DNA from: Isoetes taiwanensis
Taxonomy: Eukaryota > Streptophyta > Lycopodiopsida > Isoetales > Isoetaceae
NCBI GenBank assembly: GCA_021234155.1
Contig: JAJEKV010000004.1
Span: forward strand, 5,766,109-5,830,108
Direction: 5' to 3'
Length of the DNA stretch: 64,000 bases
Below are positions 43,641 to 53,519 of this stretch, piece after piece. The position numbers and the translations under genes were made by a program. The notes beneath the pieces were generated by a model. The model did not search any database. It had not been told where the DNA came from and was given only the letters and a program-made list of their open reading frames with translations. Position 1 is the first letter of the stretch, and every line of letters starts with the position of its first letter.

Positions 43641-45876
43641 TTGGGGGGGGCACCAGTTTTTTGAGAGCTTCAACTTTTTCTTGTGCCACCTGTATACCAT
43701 TGTTGGATACCTCGTGTCCCAAAAGTTGCCCTTTGGATGCAAAAAAAATACACTTCTTTGGATTAAGGTCGACTCCAGATTCCCTACACAAAGAACATAT
43801 CTTTGCCAACAATTCCAAATGATTAGTAGGGTGAGATCCTAAACAAAGGTCATCCAAATAAACTCTGAATTCTTGAGGAGACATAGGCCTAAAAATAACA
43901 TCCATGGCTCTCTGGAAGGTAGCAGGTGCATTCATTAGTCCAAAAGGCATTCTTTTCATTGCATAAGTTCCCCAAGGAGTAATAAAAGAGGTCTTGGGTT
44001 GGTCTCTTTCTGTAATACTAATCTGATTGAATCCTGAAAATCCATCTAAAAATGAGTACACCTCTTTACCTGCCACAGCATATAAGATCTCTTCTAAAAA
44101 GGGCAAAGGGTAACAATCTTTGATGGTAGCCTTGTTAAGATCTCGATAGTCAATGCAAATCCTTAAGGCACCACTTTTTTTCTCCACAGGAACAATACAA
44201 GATACCCATTCTGGATTAATAATCTCAATAATAACACCTGCATCCAACATCTTATCCAATTCATCTTTAATTAATCCCATGAGTGAGGCATTAATCCTTC
44301 TTAATTTTTGAAAAACAGGTCTACAACCTTCTTTAATCTTAATTTCAAATTGACATACCTCAATTTTGATACCTGATAGCTCTGAATAATCCCAAGCAAA
44401 TACATCTTTCCTCTCTTCAAAGAACATTTGTATTTCCTCTCTATCCTGATATTCAATCAGATCTCCAACAAATAGGGTTCTAGTCTTACCATTTTTTGTG
44501 ATAGTGATCTCTTCAGTATCTTTTTCCTCTGATGCATTGATGGTTAGGATAGGACAAAGAGCCTTCACCTCATTAGCATCAAGGTCTTCCTCTGGAATAG
44601 CCCCCTCAGTCAGGTGTGACATGAGAGTTTCTCTACATAGAGCATCAGCTTCCACATTTTCTTCTCTTGGTATGTGAGTAATCTCCCATGAGACAAAACT
44701 CGAAAGTACTCCCATTACTTGTTTTTTTAGGAGCTCCATATCTGCATTTTTTGTTTGGTAATCTCCTGAGACTTGCCTGCAAATTAATTGTGAGTCACAA
44801 AAAATGTGGATGTTGGTAATATCCATAGCTTTGGCTTCCTGAAGACCTGCAATCAAAGCTTTATATTCTGCTGCATTAGATGTGATTTGGGGGAAGATTC
44901 TTCCCACTTTAGCCAAAAGTTTATTAAGAATAGCTGCAGATGATGCAATATTTAGTTTTTTAGAAATACCTCCATCAAACCATAAGAGTCCTGATGGTCC
45001 TTGTCTGCTGGGGAGTGCACATTCCATAATGAGGGGAACCATTTCATAACTCACTGATCTTGCCTTTTTTATCCTATAAGATCCCAAGGGTTCTTCAATT
45101 AACATTTCTTTAATAAAATGTACCTCTTCCTTGGAGTCATAGGAGCCCTCTTGGTTATAAATTGTAGCAGTCTGAGAGCCATTTGAGATGGTACATCTCC
45201 CTTGAGACCAGACTGGCCTGACATCCACAGTGGCTAACCATCTCCTTCCTAGCAGTAAGTCATAGATATCAGATTCATCTCCTATATCTTCAAAAGCCAC
45301 CACAATAAAGTTAGCAGCTACAATTATGCCTTCTGTATTAACACTCACTTTAGTCACCACACCAACAGGAGAAATCTTAGCATTATAAAAAGATTTTAAT
45401 AGCATAGAGGCTTTCTTATCCACCTCAAAACCACACTTCTTCATAATATGGTATGGCATAATATTTAGGGGAGAACCCCCATCAAGTAACACATTGGAAA
45501 AGGTATACCCTCCTAGAGCAGCTGAGCATGTAAATGCTCCAGGGTCTTCTTCATGCTGTGCTAGAATAAGGTCAGTGGCATCAGTAAAATTCACATAAGC
45601 ATTTAATACCTCACCATTGGTTTGTTGAAGTACCCTTTTCCTGTAACTAGGTGCAATCTTTAATAAAGTAAAGAGATCCACACTCACCTTGGAATTTTTA
45701 AGCAAAACATCAACCTCATCGAGGTCTTGATCTTTCTTACCATATTTTTGCTGAGGGGGTGGAGCTATGATCTGAGCAGGTGACTCCATCACAGGTGGCA
45801 CAAGCCTGGTAGTAGAATGCCTACTTGGTTCAGCATGTACTTGAGCTTCATTCATGCTTCTAGTTTGCACCACCAT
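43633..45876 (-). CDS. pol: E8 protease, archaeal-type RNase H and RT, longest open frame
   Basis: A 747-codon frame, the longest in the window. Protease LLDGGSPLNIM with Asp132 and DLLLGRRWL (207-214). RNase H of RVT_3 type at about 296-415 with acidic residues Asp301 (WFDGG), Glu337 (AEYKA), Asp361 (CDSQL) and Asp411 (EADALCR). A linker (TLFVGDL, about 467-473) precedes RT at about 505-740 with Asp611 (SFLDGFSGFNQI), LMNAPATFQRAM (647-658) and catalytic YLDD (673-676). The order protease, RNase H, RT differs from the usual plant Tat order, in which this RNase H follows the native one. Its first residues are in frame with the end of gag in related copies, but a frameshift near 45890 separates them here. 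Confidence 0.95.
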   Translation of the reverse strand: MVVQTRSMNEAQVHAEPSRHSTTRLVPPVMESPAQIIAPPPQQKYGKKDQDLDEVDVLLKNSKVSVDLFTLLKIAPSYRKRVLQQTNGEVLNAYVNFTDATDLILAQHEEDPGAFTCSAALGGYTFSNVLLDGGSPLNIMPYHIMKKCGFEVDKKASMLLKSFYNAKISPVGVVTKVSVNTEGIIVAANFIVVAFEDIGDESDIYDLLLGRRWLATVDVRPVWSQGRCTISNGSQTATIYNQEGSYDSKEEVHFIKEMLIEEPLGSYRIKKARSVSYEMVPLIMECALPSRQGPSGLLWFDGGISKKLNIASSAAILNKLLAKVGRIFPQITSNAAEYKALIAGLQEAKAMDITNIHIFCDSQLICRQVSGDYQTKNADMELLKKQVMGVLSSFVSWEITHIPREENVEADALCRETLMSHLTEGAIPEEDLDANEVKALCPILTINASEEKDTEEITITKNGKTRTLFVGDLIEYQDREEIQMFFEERKDVFAWDYSELSGIKIEVCQFEIKIKEGCRPVFQKLRRINASLMGLIKDELDKMLDAGVIIEIINPEWVSCIVPVEKKSGALRICIDYRDLNKATIKDCYPLPFLEEILYAVAGKEVYSFLDGFSGFNQISITERDQPKTSFITPWGTYAMKRMPFGLMNAPATFQRAMDVIFRPMSPQEFRVYLDDLCLGSHPTNHLELLAKICSLCRESGVDLNPKKCIFFASKGQLLGHEVSNNGIQVAQEKVEALKKLVPPPKT

Positions 45877-47066
45877 GACTTCTTCAGATTTAGGAACTTC
45901 TGTAGCTTGGATAAATCTTTAGAGGTGCTTGGTTCAGCAAATCTCACAGGAGGTTTAGACTCTGGTCTCTTCTCCTTTTCCTGTTTAGCAAAATATTCCT
46001 TAACAGCACACCTAGCATCAGTATGGCCAACTTCTTTACAAAAAGAACAAACAGGACATTCCTTTCCAAAGTGACCTTTTCTATTACATATGGGGCATAC
46101 TTGCCAATAGCATATTTCTGATGGGTGAGAATTCCTATTGCAATGAATACATTCAGGGTAAGTTTTACCTGCCCTTGCAGCCTTGAGTTCAACCAATTGT
46201 TTGGTTATTTCTGCTAAGGCTTCAGTAACCTTGGATAGGTCTGACTTGACCTCTGCAACTTGAGAATTGGCTTCCTCCTCTTTAGATTTCTTTTTCTCTT
46301 TTTGTATGGCATAGACTGGAATAGAAGGGGATGATCATAATGTACATCAAGAACATCAGGGATAAAACGGGTCATGATTATGAGGAGGAACATGGTGCTT
46401 ATCGGGCAAAGTAGAAAGCATCCGGGTTAGATCGCTGGTTTTGGCAAAGACCTTGTATATGGAATCAAACCCTTCAGCAGCCTGGATTTTGAGCAATTTT
46501 CTTTGGATATCTGGTCTTCTTTGTAGACCATTAATAAAAGCAGTAACTAAAAACAGAGTTGGGATGGTGATTTGTGCTTTTTGACATCTGCTCATGAATG
46601 TACTAAACCTTTCCTTGTACTGGTTCACACTTTCTCCTGCATGTATAGAAAAACCTTGCAATTCATTAACCAAATCTTGTGGAGCAGCTAACTTACCAAA
46701 TCTATCCAGAAACTTCTTGACAAGTTCATCCCATGAGGTAGTACCCATCAACTTCTCATAGGTTAACCAAGCACCAGCTTCACTCTCATCTTTGAAACAT
46801 TTTTCAAATTCTGAAAGCTTGCATCCTTTCTTGAAACCATAATCCCTGTAATAGTCTTCAAATATTCTCAAAAACTGATTAGCACTCATACTAGAATCAA
46901 AGGTAGGCAAGGGAACAGGGACATTCAACTCAAACTGGTATGGCATGTTCTGAAGTAAGCTAGCTGAGAAGCTTGAAGGCAATGATGGCCTCTCTCTGCA
47001 ATGATCTGATACATCAATATCTTCCAATGGTTCTGATTCTGCTGGAAATTTTTGTTTTGGAGCCAT
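45877..47066 (-). pseudogene. gag: E8 gag with three CCHC knuckles
   Basis: Start set at the ATG complementary to 47064-47066 (MAPKQKFPAESEP), 20 bases inside the PBS. The open frame continues upstream only because the leader lacks stops. The capsid-like region is open to about 46356. A frameshift around 46325-46360 follows, then the charged region, then a frame (45852-46196) with knuckles CIHCNRNSHPSEIC, CPICNRKGHFGKEC and CSFCKEVGHTDARC. A second frameshift near 45890-45920 precedes the protease linker. Gag would bind and package element RNA; here it is split into three pieces. Confidence 0.85.
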
Positions 47067-47086
47067 GAGTTCTGAGATCCAGGAAG

Positions 47087-47104
47087 ATCTCGGTAGAACC
47101 TCCA
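47087..47104 (-). other. Primer-binding site of E8
   Basis: The minus strand reads TGGAGGTTCTACCGAGAT, 3 bases from the LTR end at 47108. Consensus form of the family. Confidence 0.8.
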
Positions 47105-47107
47105 AGG

Positions 47108-48851
47108 TGTTGACCCTCAACCTGGCTTAGAGAGTCAAACACAAGAAGCCAACTTGAATGTTCACTCAAGTTGGGGTTAGAACCTCCAGATCACTTAAGG
47201 TGATCAATCTACACAAGAATTTTCCAAAGAAAAAGCTGAATCATAGAGTTTTCATACCTTTCCCAATTCTGGATTTTGGACTCCTTGCTCAAATCAACAC
47301 TGATCTCGTATGCAGATTGATTTCCAAGGTCAGATGACTGTGACTTACTCAGAAAAGTTGTAGGCAAGCAAAGGTAAAGATCTTGACCACATCTGAGTCT
47401 TGATCTATGAGATATTCGATCTCAAAGTTGGGTCAATTTTTGGTCAATACCAGTCAATGTAGCAAACAGAACTCAGAGTTTTGTAACTTGAGTTGTAAAT
47501 TGAATTTTAAGGAAATTTCAAGACTAGGATGCTCTATAGACTTCAAAGGTAAGGTGCATGCTGCCAAATCAAAATTTGAATCTCTAAAACTATTTTTTTG
47601 GCACTGTTTTGTAGATATCACCGATTTGTATCGCATGTAATGCAAAAATGGTAACTCGAGTTTGAGATGGATTTTTTTTTGAATTTTTTGTGCACACGGG
47701 TGCAAATAAGATGGGATATGAAGTGCAAATGGTTTAATGCAAGAAAAAGTAGGAGAATTCTTTTCTGTAAAAATGTTTGTGATACAAGAATGCTAAAGGA
47801 TCATGACAGTAGACCTTTTGAATACTTGGCAATCAATTTTCATTGATATGAAGGTAATACAAGGTGAATAAGGATCTTAGGAACATATATCAGTCAATAA
47901 TGTAGCTTAGGAGGTCAATAATAATATCAAATCAATAGTATCAGTCCAATCTTCTCAGATTGAACTGTGGAACACTCAGAAACTTCAAGAACGTCTTCAG
48001 ATCATGCTCAGCATGTATCAATGTCGAGGTTTGATGCGTCTGGGCCTTCAAAAATTCTCTGTGTCGATCACCCCAGTTATATTTTCAAATTTTTATGGAT
48101 CCAGAATCTTAGGCTTTGATTATGGGTTTGTTTGGTAGCTAAGAGGCGGGAAGAGAAGATTTGGGAGGAATTTAAGGCAAAAACAGAGGTTCCTGGCCGA
48201 TTCGAAGGAGTTTTCTAATTTTAGGGTTCGTGAAGGGAATCTCGCGAGCATCTTTCGAGTATTTTTGGAGATTCCGGCCTTTTAAAAATTAAATTTTCAA
48301 TGGTGTAAGTGGGAAAAATGACCCTTTGGTTTTTTGGGATCTCCTAGGAATCTTTGAGGATGCCCTCCAAAAGTTTGGGAGCATATCTGGCCTTGCCACG
48401 TGGCATATGGCATCTTTATGGCATCTAGAGTGATACCTTGGTTATTCACCTAGGGTTTTGACATAGAATTTATTTTTCAAAGGAAAAGGCAAAAAGTGGA
48501 GAGGCATATGAAATAGAAAGGAATTTGTGATAGAATGAGAGTGTGGTTGAGGCATCAAGGCAAAAATGAGAGGGGGCATGGAGAAATGTAAAGAGGAATA
48601 ATTTAGGAGCAAAAGATTCTAGTTTACCATGGGGTCTTCCAAACTCTAGCTTCCAATCTTCAAAAAAGGTATCTTCCAAACTTCTTACCCAAAACCTTAT
48701 AAGCATCCTTTGACCTCAAATGGAGCATTTCTTATGAGAGTTGACCTTGAGGATAAAGATCCCTTGACCTTCACAACAATGTTGACTACCAAGTCTCCCT
48801 ATCTTTGGCAAACAAACCAATCAATTAGTATGTTGCCCTTTGGGGGCAACA
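47108..48851 (-). repeat. E8 5' LTR, family A2, complete
   Basis: 1744 bp from TGTTGACCCTCAACCTGG to the U3 palindrome at 48831-48851. PBS-like TAGAACCTCCA at 47178-47188 followed by the GATCAC..GTGATC hairpin. A TATA-like AAATATAACT (minus strand) lies near 48076-48085 and CCACGTGG near 48406. The right flank is the E6 zinc-knuckle coding sequence. Confidence 0.9.
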
Positions 48852-49886
48852 ATCAGTATGGCCAATTTCTTTGCAAAAAGCACAGACTGGACACTCCCTT
48901 CCAAAATGACCTTTCTTTTTACATTTAGCACATATTTGCCAATAACAAATATCAGCTGGATGTGAAGTTCTGTTACAATGAATACACTCAGGATAAGTTC
49001 TACCTGTTCTGCTTGCTTTGAGCTCCACAAGTTACTTAGTTAGTTCTGCTAAAGCCTCAGTTACCTTTGTCAAGTCAGCCTTGACCTCTGAGATTTGAGA
49101 ATCGGCCTCTTCCTCTTTGGTCTTTTTCTTTTCTTTATGCACAGCATAGATAGGAACAGAGTGGTGATGTCCATAAGGGCCATCAGTGGCATCAGGGTAA
49201 AAAGGGTCATGCTGAAAGCTATGATGTTTTTCTGGTAGGATAGAGAGCATTTTGGTCAATTCAGTAGTCTTGGCAAAAACTTTGTAGATGGAGTCAAAAC
49301 CTTCTGCAGCTTGTATCTTGATAAGCTTTCTATGAATTTCTGGTCTAGAAGATAGGCCTTTGATAAAAGAGGATACCAAAAAAAGCGTGGGGACAGTAAC
49401 TTGGCATTTCTGACATCTACTCATAAAAGTGCTGAATCTTTCCTTATACTGGCTAACACTTTCACCTGCATAAATAGAGAAATTTTGCAATTCATTAACA
49501 AGATCCTTAGGAGCAGCAAGCTTTCCAAACCTGTCTAAAAACTTAGTAACAAGATCATCCCAAGAAGTGGTTCCCATAAGCTTTTCATAAGTCAGCCAAG
49601 CACCAGCTTCACTCTCCTCTTTAAAACACTTTTCAAATTGTGAGAACTTGCAACCTTTCTTGAAGCCATAATCCCTGTAGTAATCTTCAAAAATTCTTAG
49701 AAAAGTATTAGCACTCATACTGGAATCAAAAGTAGGCAATGGAGTAGGCACATTTAATTCAAGCTGGTAAGGTAAACCTTGAAGTAATCCAGTTGAAAAA
49801 CTTGGGGGAAGAGATCTATCTCTGCAGGTCATGGTCTTCCATTGATATTGGTTCTTGCTCTGTTGGAAATTTCTGCTTTGGAGCCA
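48852..49886 (-). pseudogene. gag: E6 gag up to the E8 insertion
   Basis: ATG complementary to 49884-49886. A frameshift within about 20 codons (near 49840) is followed by an open capsid-like frame to 49032 (CRDRSLPPSFSTGLLQ, TPLPTFDSSMSANTF, SWDDLVTKFLDRF, QYKERFSTFMSRCQ). A CAA-to-TAA stop at about 49032-49034 precedes VELKASRTG. The first two knuckles (CIHCNRTSHPADIC, CAKCKKKGHFGREC) and most of the third (CAFCKEIGHTD) are present, the last being split by E8. Confidence 0.9.
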
Positions 49887-49908
49887 TGAGTTCTCAATCC
49901 AGGTAGAG

Positions 49909-49926
49909 ATCTCGGTAGAACCTCCA
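49909..49926 (-). other. Primer-binding site of E6
   Basis: The minus strand reads TGGAGGTTCTACCGAGAT, 3 bases from the LTR end at 49930. Confidence 0.8.
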
Positions 49927-49929
49927 AAA

Positions 49930-51897
49930 TGTTGACCCTAAACCTGGCTTAAAGGTCAACCACAAGGAACCAACTTGAGTTTCCACTCAAATTGGGGTTA
50001 GAACCTCCAGATCACTTAAGGTGATCAATCTATGCAAGATAATTTCAAAGACAAGTTCCAAAATTTGAAGTTTTATACCTTTCCATTTCCAAAAATTGAC
50101 ACCTTTGCCAAAACAGTTGTGGTATTGATATGCAGATTGATTTTTTGAGTCAATCACTGTAGACTTGGTCAAAAAAGTTGTAGGTAACCAATAGTAAAGC
50201 CTCTGACCAAGTCAGAAACTTAGTTTGTGAGTTATTCGAGCTCAAAGTGCAATCAAAATTTGGTCAATAGAAGTCAAATATGAAAACAGTGATCAGAGAT
50301 TGGGATTTTGGAGTTGTCAAACGAGTTTTTGAGAATTCCCAAAGCAAATATGCTGTAATGATGATGAGGAATATAGGCAAGTAGTCAGATTTTCATTTGG
50401 AAGGCAAAAGTATTTTTTGTGGCTGGATTTGGCAAAATACAGTCAAGAATAGTCAAAACAGAATGCAAAAATTTCTAACTCGAGTTGTGAGTGGAGTTTT
50501 TTTTATTTTTCAAAACATATGGGCTCCAGATGTCTCAAGGATTGATGGCAAATGGGCCAAAAGCAATCAAAAGTACATGGGAATTTTCTGTAGAATTTTG
50601 GACAGAAAGGAATTGTAAAGAATCATAACAGAGATAATTTCTTCAAGTAGGCATCAAATTTCATTGATATGGAGGTAAATCAATCATAATAATGTTGGAT
50701 AATAATACTTCAGTACTTCAAAATCAACTTCAGGTCAATAAATAATTTCAATAGGTAATTTCCAACCAAATCTCTTGGGATTTGATCGGGGAGTACTCAG
50801 AATCTTCCTAAATCCTTCTAGTCATGCTCAGCAATGATCACAGTAAGATTTGTACGCTTCTGGGCCTTCAGAAAAGTACTCCTCTCGAATCTCCTGTATA
50901 TAGTTTAGTTTTTAATGATTCCTCATTCTTAGCCTTAGTTTATGGGTTCATTCAATTCTTAACAGGCGGGAAGGTAAGAATAGGTAGGTTGCGAGGTCTA
51001 TGGAACCAAATCCGGCATGATTCGAGCCAAAAACTCAGATTTAGGGTTCTCGAGCGTATTTTTCGTGAAAATGGCGCGATACGATTCCGTATTTTTAGGA
51101 GTATATCTTCATAATATGCCGTATTTTGGCATTTTGAAATTTTCAAGCATGGTTCTAAAGGTCTCCATAGAAAAAGCAAGGAATACTTGGGAATTTTTTG
51201 AGACCATGGAACTTTTGCATACTTGGGATGGAATCATAGAATATTCTAGAGCACTTTTAGGTCTTGAGTAAGGACATGCCATGAGGTGCAAAGGTAGAAG
51301 AAGGAAAATGAATGATGGTCACCAAGGTGAGGAATTATGGCGTGAGAAAAGCTAGAACAATGGGGCCCCATGAGGGTGTGTAAAGAAAAGGAAAATATGG
51401 CTAGGCAAGGATTTGAGATAGGCAAACTTTGACAAATAAGGTAGGGAAGTGGCACAATGGTTAAATAAAAGGGAATGGGAATGAGACATGGATATAGAGG
51501 TGGGATCATATAGAGTGGAAAAAAAAGGAGTATGAATATAGGGAAAAAGAAGGCTAGGAAATTTCAAGGGGCAAGAATAAAAATGAGTGAGAATGGCTAG
51601 GGAATGGAATCAAATACCATGGAGTCTTCCAAACTTTGAACTTCCAATCTTCAAAAAATGCCTTCCAAACTTCTTAACCCAGAATCTTCTAGAGCATATT
51701 CTTGACTAAGCACTTTGACCTTAAATAAAGTACCTCATGTGAGTTTTGAGCCTTGAGCACTTGTTGACTTGAAGAATGAACACCTTTTGACCTTCATATC
51801 AATGTTGAATGCCAAAAATCTTCCAAACTTTGACCTAGTATTCCAAGATAAGTTGACCTAGTTTTGAATGCATGGATCACAATTAGTATGGGCAACA
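49930..51897 (-). repeat. E6 5' LTR, family A1
   Basis: 1968 bp, the longest A1 copy. PBS-like TAGAACCTCCA at 49999-50009 and hairpin beyond it; TTGAC-type boxes (as GGTCAA, GTCAAA) near 50240-50280; TATATA near 50895-50903. It ends GGGCAACA at 51897. The U3 palindrome has lost its outer half (only GGGCAACA remains). The right flank GGGTA is the target-site duplication. Confidence 0.9.
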
Positions 51898-51902
51898 GGG
51901 TA
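51898..51902 (+). other. Target-site duplication GGGTA, right of E6
   Basis: Five bases immediately after the E6 5' LTR, identical to 32072-32076. They confirm E6 as one insertion despite the 19.8 kb between its ends. Confidence 0.85.
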
Positions 51903-52588
51903 CACCTTTTGTTAATGAAGTCATTGCTAACTTGTTGAGCATTTTGAAGGTCAAGCATACCAAAAGCTCTTCATACTATCCTCAGGGTAATGGACAAGCT
52001 GAAGCTACTAACAAAGTGTTGAAAAATATTCTGCAGAAGACAGTTGAGGTTAACAAGAGGGATTGGCATGTCAAAATAGTGGATGCACTTTGGGCTTATA
52101 GAGTCACTATCAAAACAGCTACAAATCACACACCTTTCAATTTGGTTTATGGCATAGAGGCAGTTTTACCAGTAGAACTTGAGTTAACTTCTTTGAGATT
52201 AGCTCATAAATTATGCTTACCTTTTGAACATGCCTTGCAGGAAAGATTGGATGCCTTGTTACATCTAGATGAATATAGAATGGAGGCTGAGAACACTAAT
52301 TTGTTGAAAAAGGCTAAAGATCTGGCTGCATTCAAGGATGCACATAAAATACAAGGTACTTTTAGGAAAGGAGAGCTTGTCCTCAAATGGAATAAGTCAA
52401 AGGAAGATTCAGCTGGCAAATTTGATAATATTTGGGAAGGACCATTTGTAGTGCTAGAATCTGCAGGTACCAACTCTTATTGGTTACAAGAGGTTGCTTC
52501 AGGAATGCCATTGCCAAATCCTATCAATATCCTGCATTTGAAAAGGTATTGGGACCAGCATGCTTGCTTGTCCCTCTTTTTACATTAA
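51898..52588 (+). pseudogene. pol: E5 integrase C-terminal half
   Basis: Continues E5 after the E6 insertion, starting in the TPFVNEV codons with the duplicated GGGTA. It is open to the stop at 52586-52588: GQAEATNK (catalytic Glu), DALWAYRVTIKTATNHTPF, ELVLKWNKSKEDSAGKFDN and NIWEGPFVVLESAGTNSYWL, ending LKRYWDQHACLSLFLH. Together with the part ending at 32076 it would give a complete integrase apart from earlier damage in pol. Confidence 0.9.
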
Positions 52589-53369
52589 AAAAGCTTAAAG
52601 ATCTACAGTAGGTTTAGAGTAGTTAGATCAATTTGACTTTTGAGCACATTACTCTAATAAGTTGGTTTTATGTTTATAGGATGGTCTGACCAGCTAACAG
52701 TACAAGTGATCCCAAGAAAAGGATTGTTACTAATGATTACCAAGTGTCATATGCAGGAGCATCCTTCTTCCATCTCTATTCATCTGTCTTAAAGCATTCC
52801 TACCATCCATTCAGCCTTCTATTCTTTTTTTCCATACCTTAACAGCACTCTGCAAAATCATCTTCACCATCATAGCAGAGTTACAAGGATTTGAGACTAA
52901 TTAGTTTGTGTGTTTCCATGACAGGTGCACCCTTCTTCCATTTTTTCATATGTCATAAGTAATCCTACCTTCCATTTAAACTCCTTATTCTTGTTTTCAT
53001 TCCCAAAAGAAGAAAGCACTCTGCAATTCATCTTTACCACCATAGCAGAGTTGCAATTTTTGAAGGTCAAGGAGAAGACATGCATTTTCTTGTTTTGGCG
53101 AAATCTCAATACTTGCACACTCACTTCATCTCCATTCCATCACCACCCTGTCATGTTCACACTCACTCCTACCTTTTTTCACTCACCATACCCCACTCAC
53201 ATCATTCTATCACCACATTCACACTCATTCCATCAACATTTGCACTTTACACTCTCATTCTATCATGTTCCCACTTAGACACCTTGGTACAAAGTTGAAG
53301 ACCCCTCTAGTTATTCACCTTTGACATCATATGGCTGAGGGGACCAGCCATTTTCTTGTTTTGGCGAGA
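52589..53369 (+). other. E5 3' UTR with tandem hairpins and PPT-like motifs
   Basis: Paired ACTCTGC..GCAGAGT hairpins at about 52846-52883 and 53016-53053, TTTTGGCGAAA at 53093-53103, a G-depleted CA/TC tract, then TTTTGGCGAGA at 53359-53369 directly before the LTR. Small frames here are low complexity. Confidence 0.65.
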
Positions 53370-53519
53370 TGTTGGCCCCAAGGGGCAACATGCTAATTGT
53401 GATCTATGCATTCAAACTAGGTCAATTCATCTTGAAAGACTAGGTCAAAGTTTGGAAGATCTTGGTATCCAACATTGATATGGAGGTCAAAGGATGTTTA
53501 CTTTTCAGGTCAGCAAGAG
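53370..53519 (+). repeat. E5 3' LTR, first 150 bp
   Basis: Begins with a slightly imperfect U3 palindrome (53370-53390, TGTTGGCCCC and GGGGCAACA) after the polypurine-like motif and matches other A1 LTR starts. It is cut at 53519 by a family B LTR. Confidence 0.8.

Larger units (their letters stand above)
39089..48851 (-). mobile_element. E8, A2 element nested in E6
   Basis: A 9763-bp two-LTR element inserted between the codons for HTD and the final CysArg-containing part of E6's third zinc knuckle. The right flank reads ATCAGTATGG. The left flank ends CCTAAGATC and is followed by LTR base 18, which fits a 5-bp duplication ATCAG with a 19-base deletion at the left junction. Internal order in element sense: PBS, gag, protease, archaeal-type RNase H, RT, native RNase H, integrase, 3' UTR. 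It is the youngest member of the E5/E6/E8 nest. Confidence 0.9.
32077..51897 (-). mobile_element. E6, full-length A1 element interrupted by E8
   Basis: A two-LTR element with sense on the minus strand, inserted in the integrase gene of E5 with a 5-bp duplication. Without the nested E8 it measures about 10.06 kb. Order in its own sense: 5' LTR 49930-51897, PBS, gag, protease, archaeal-type RNase H, RT, native RNase H, integrase, 3' UTR, 3' LTR 32077-33872. The two LTRs differ at few positions plus a 172-bp deletion in the 3' LTR. Gag-pol carries several stops and frameshifts. Confidence 0.9.
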
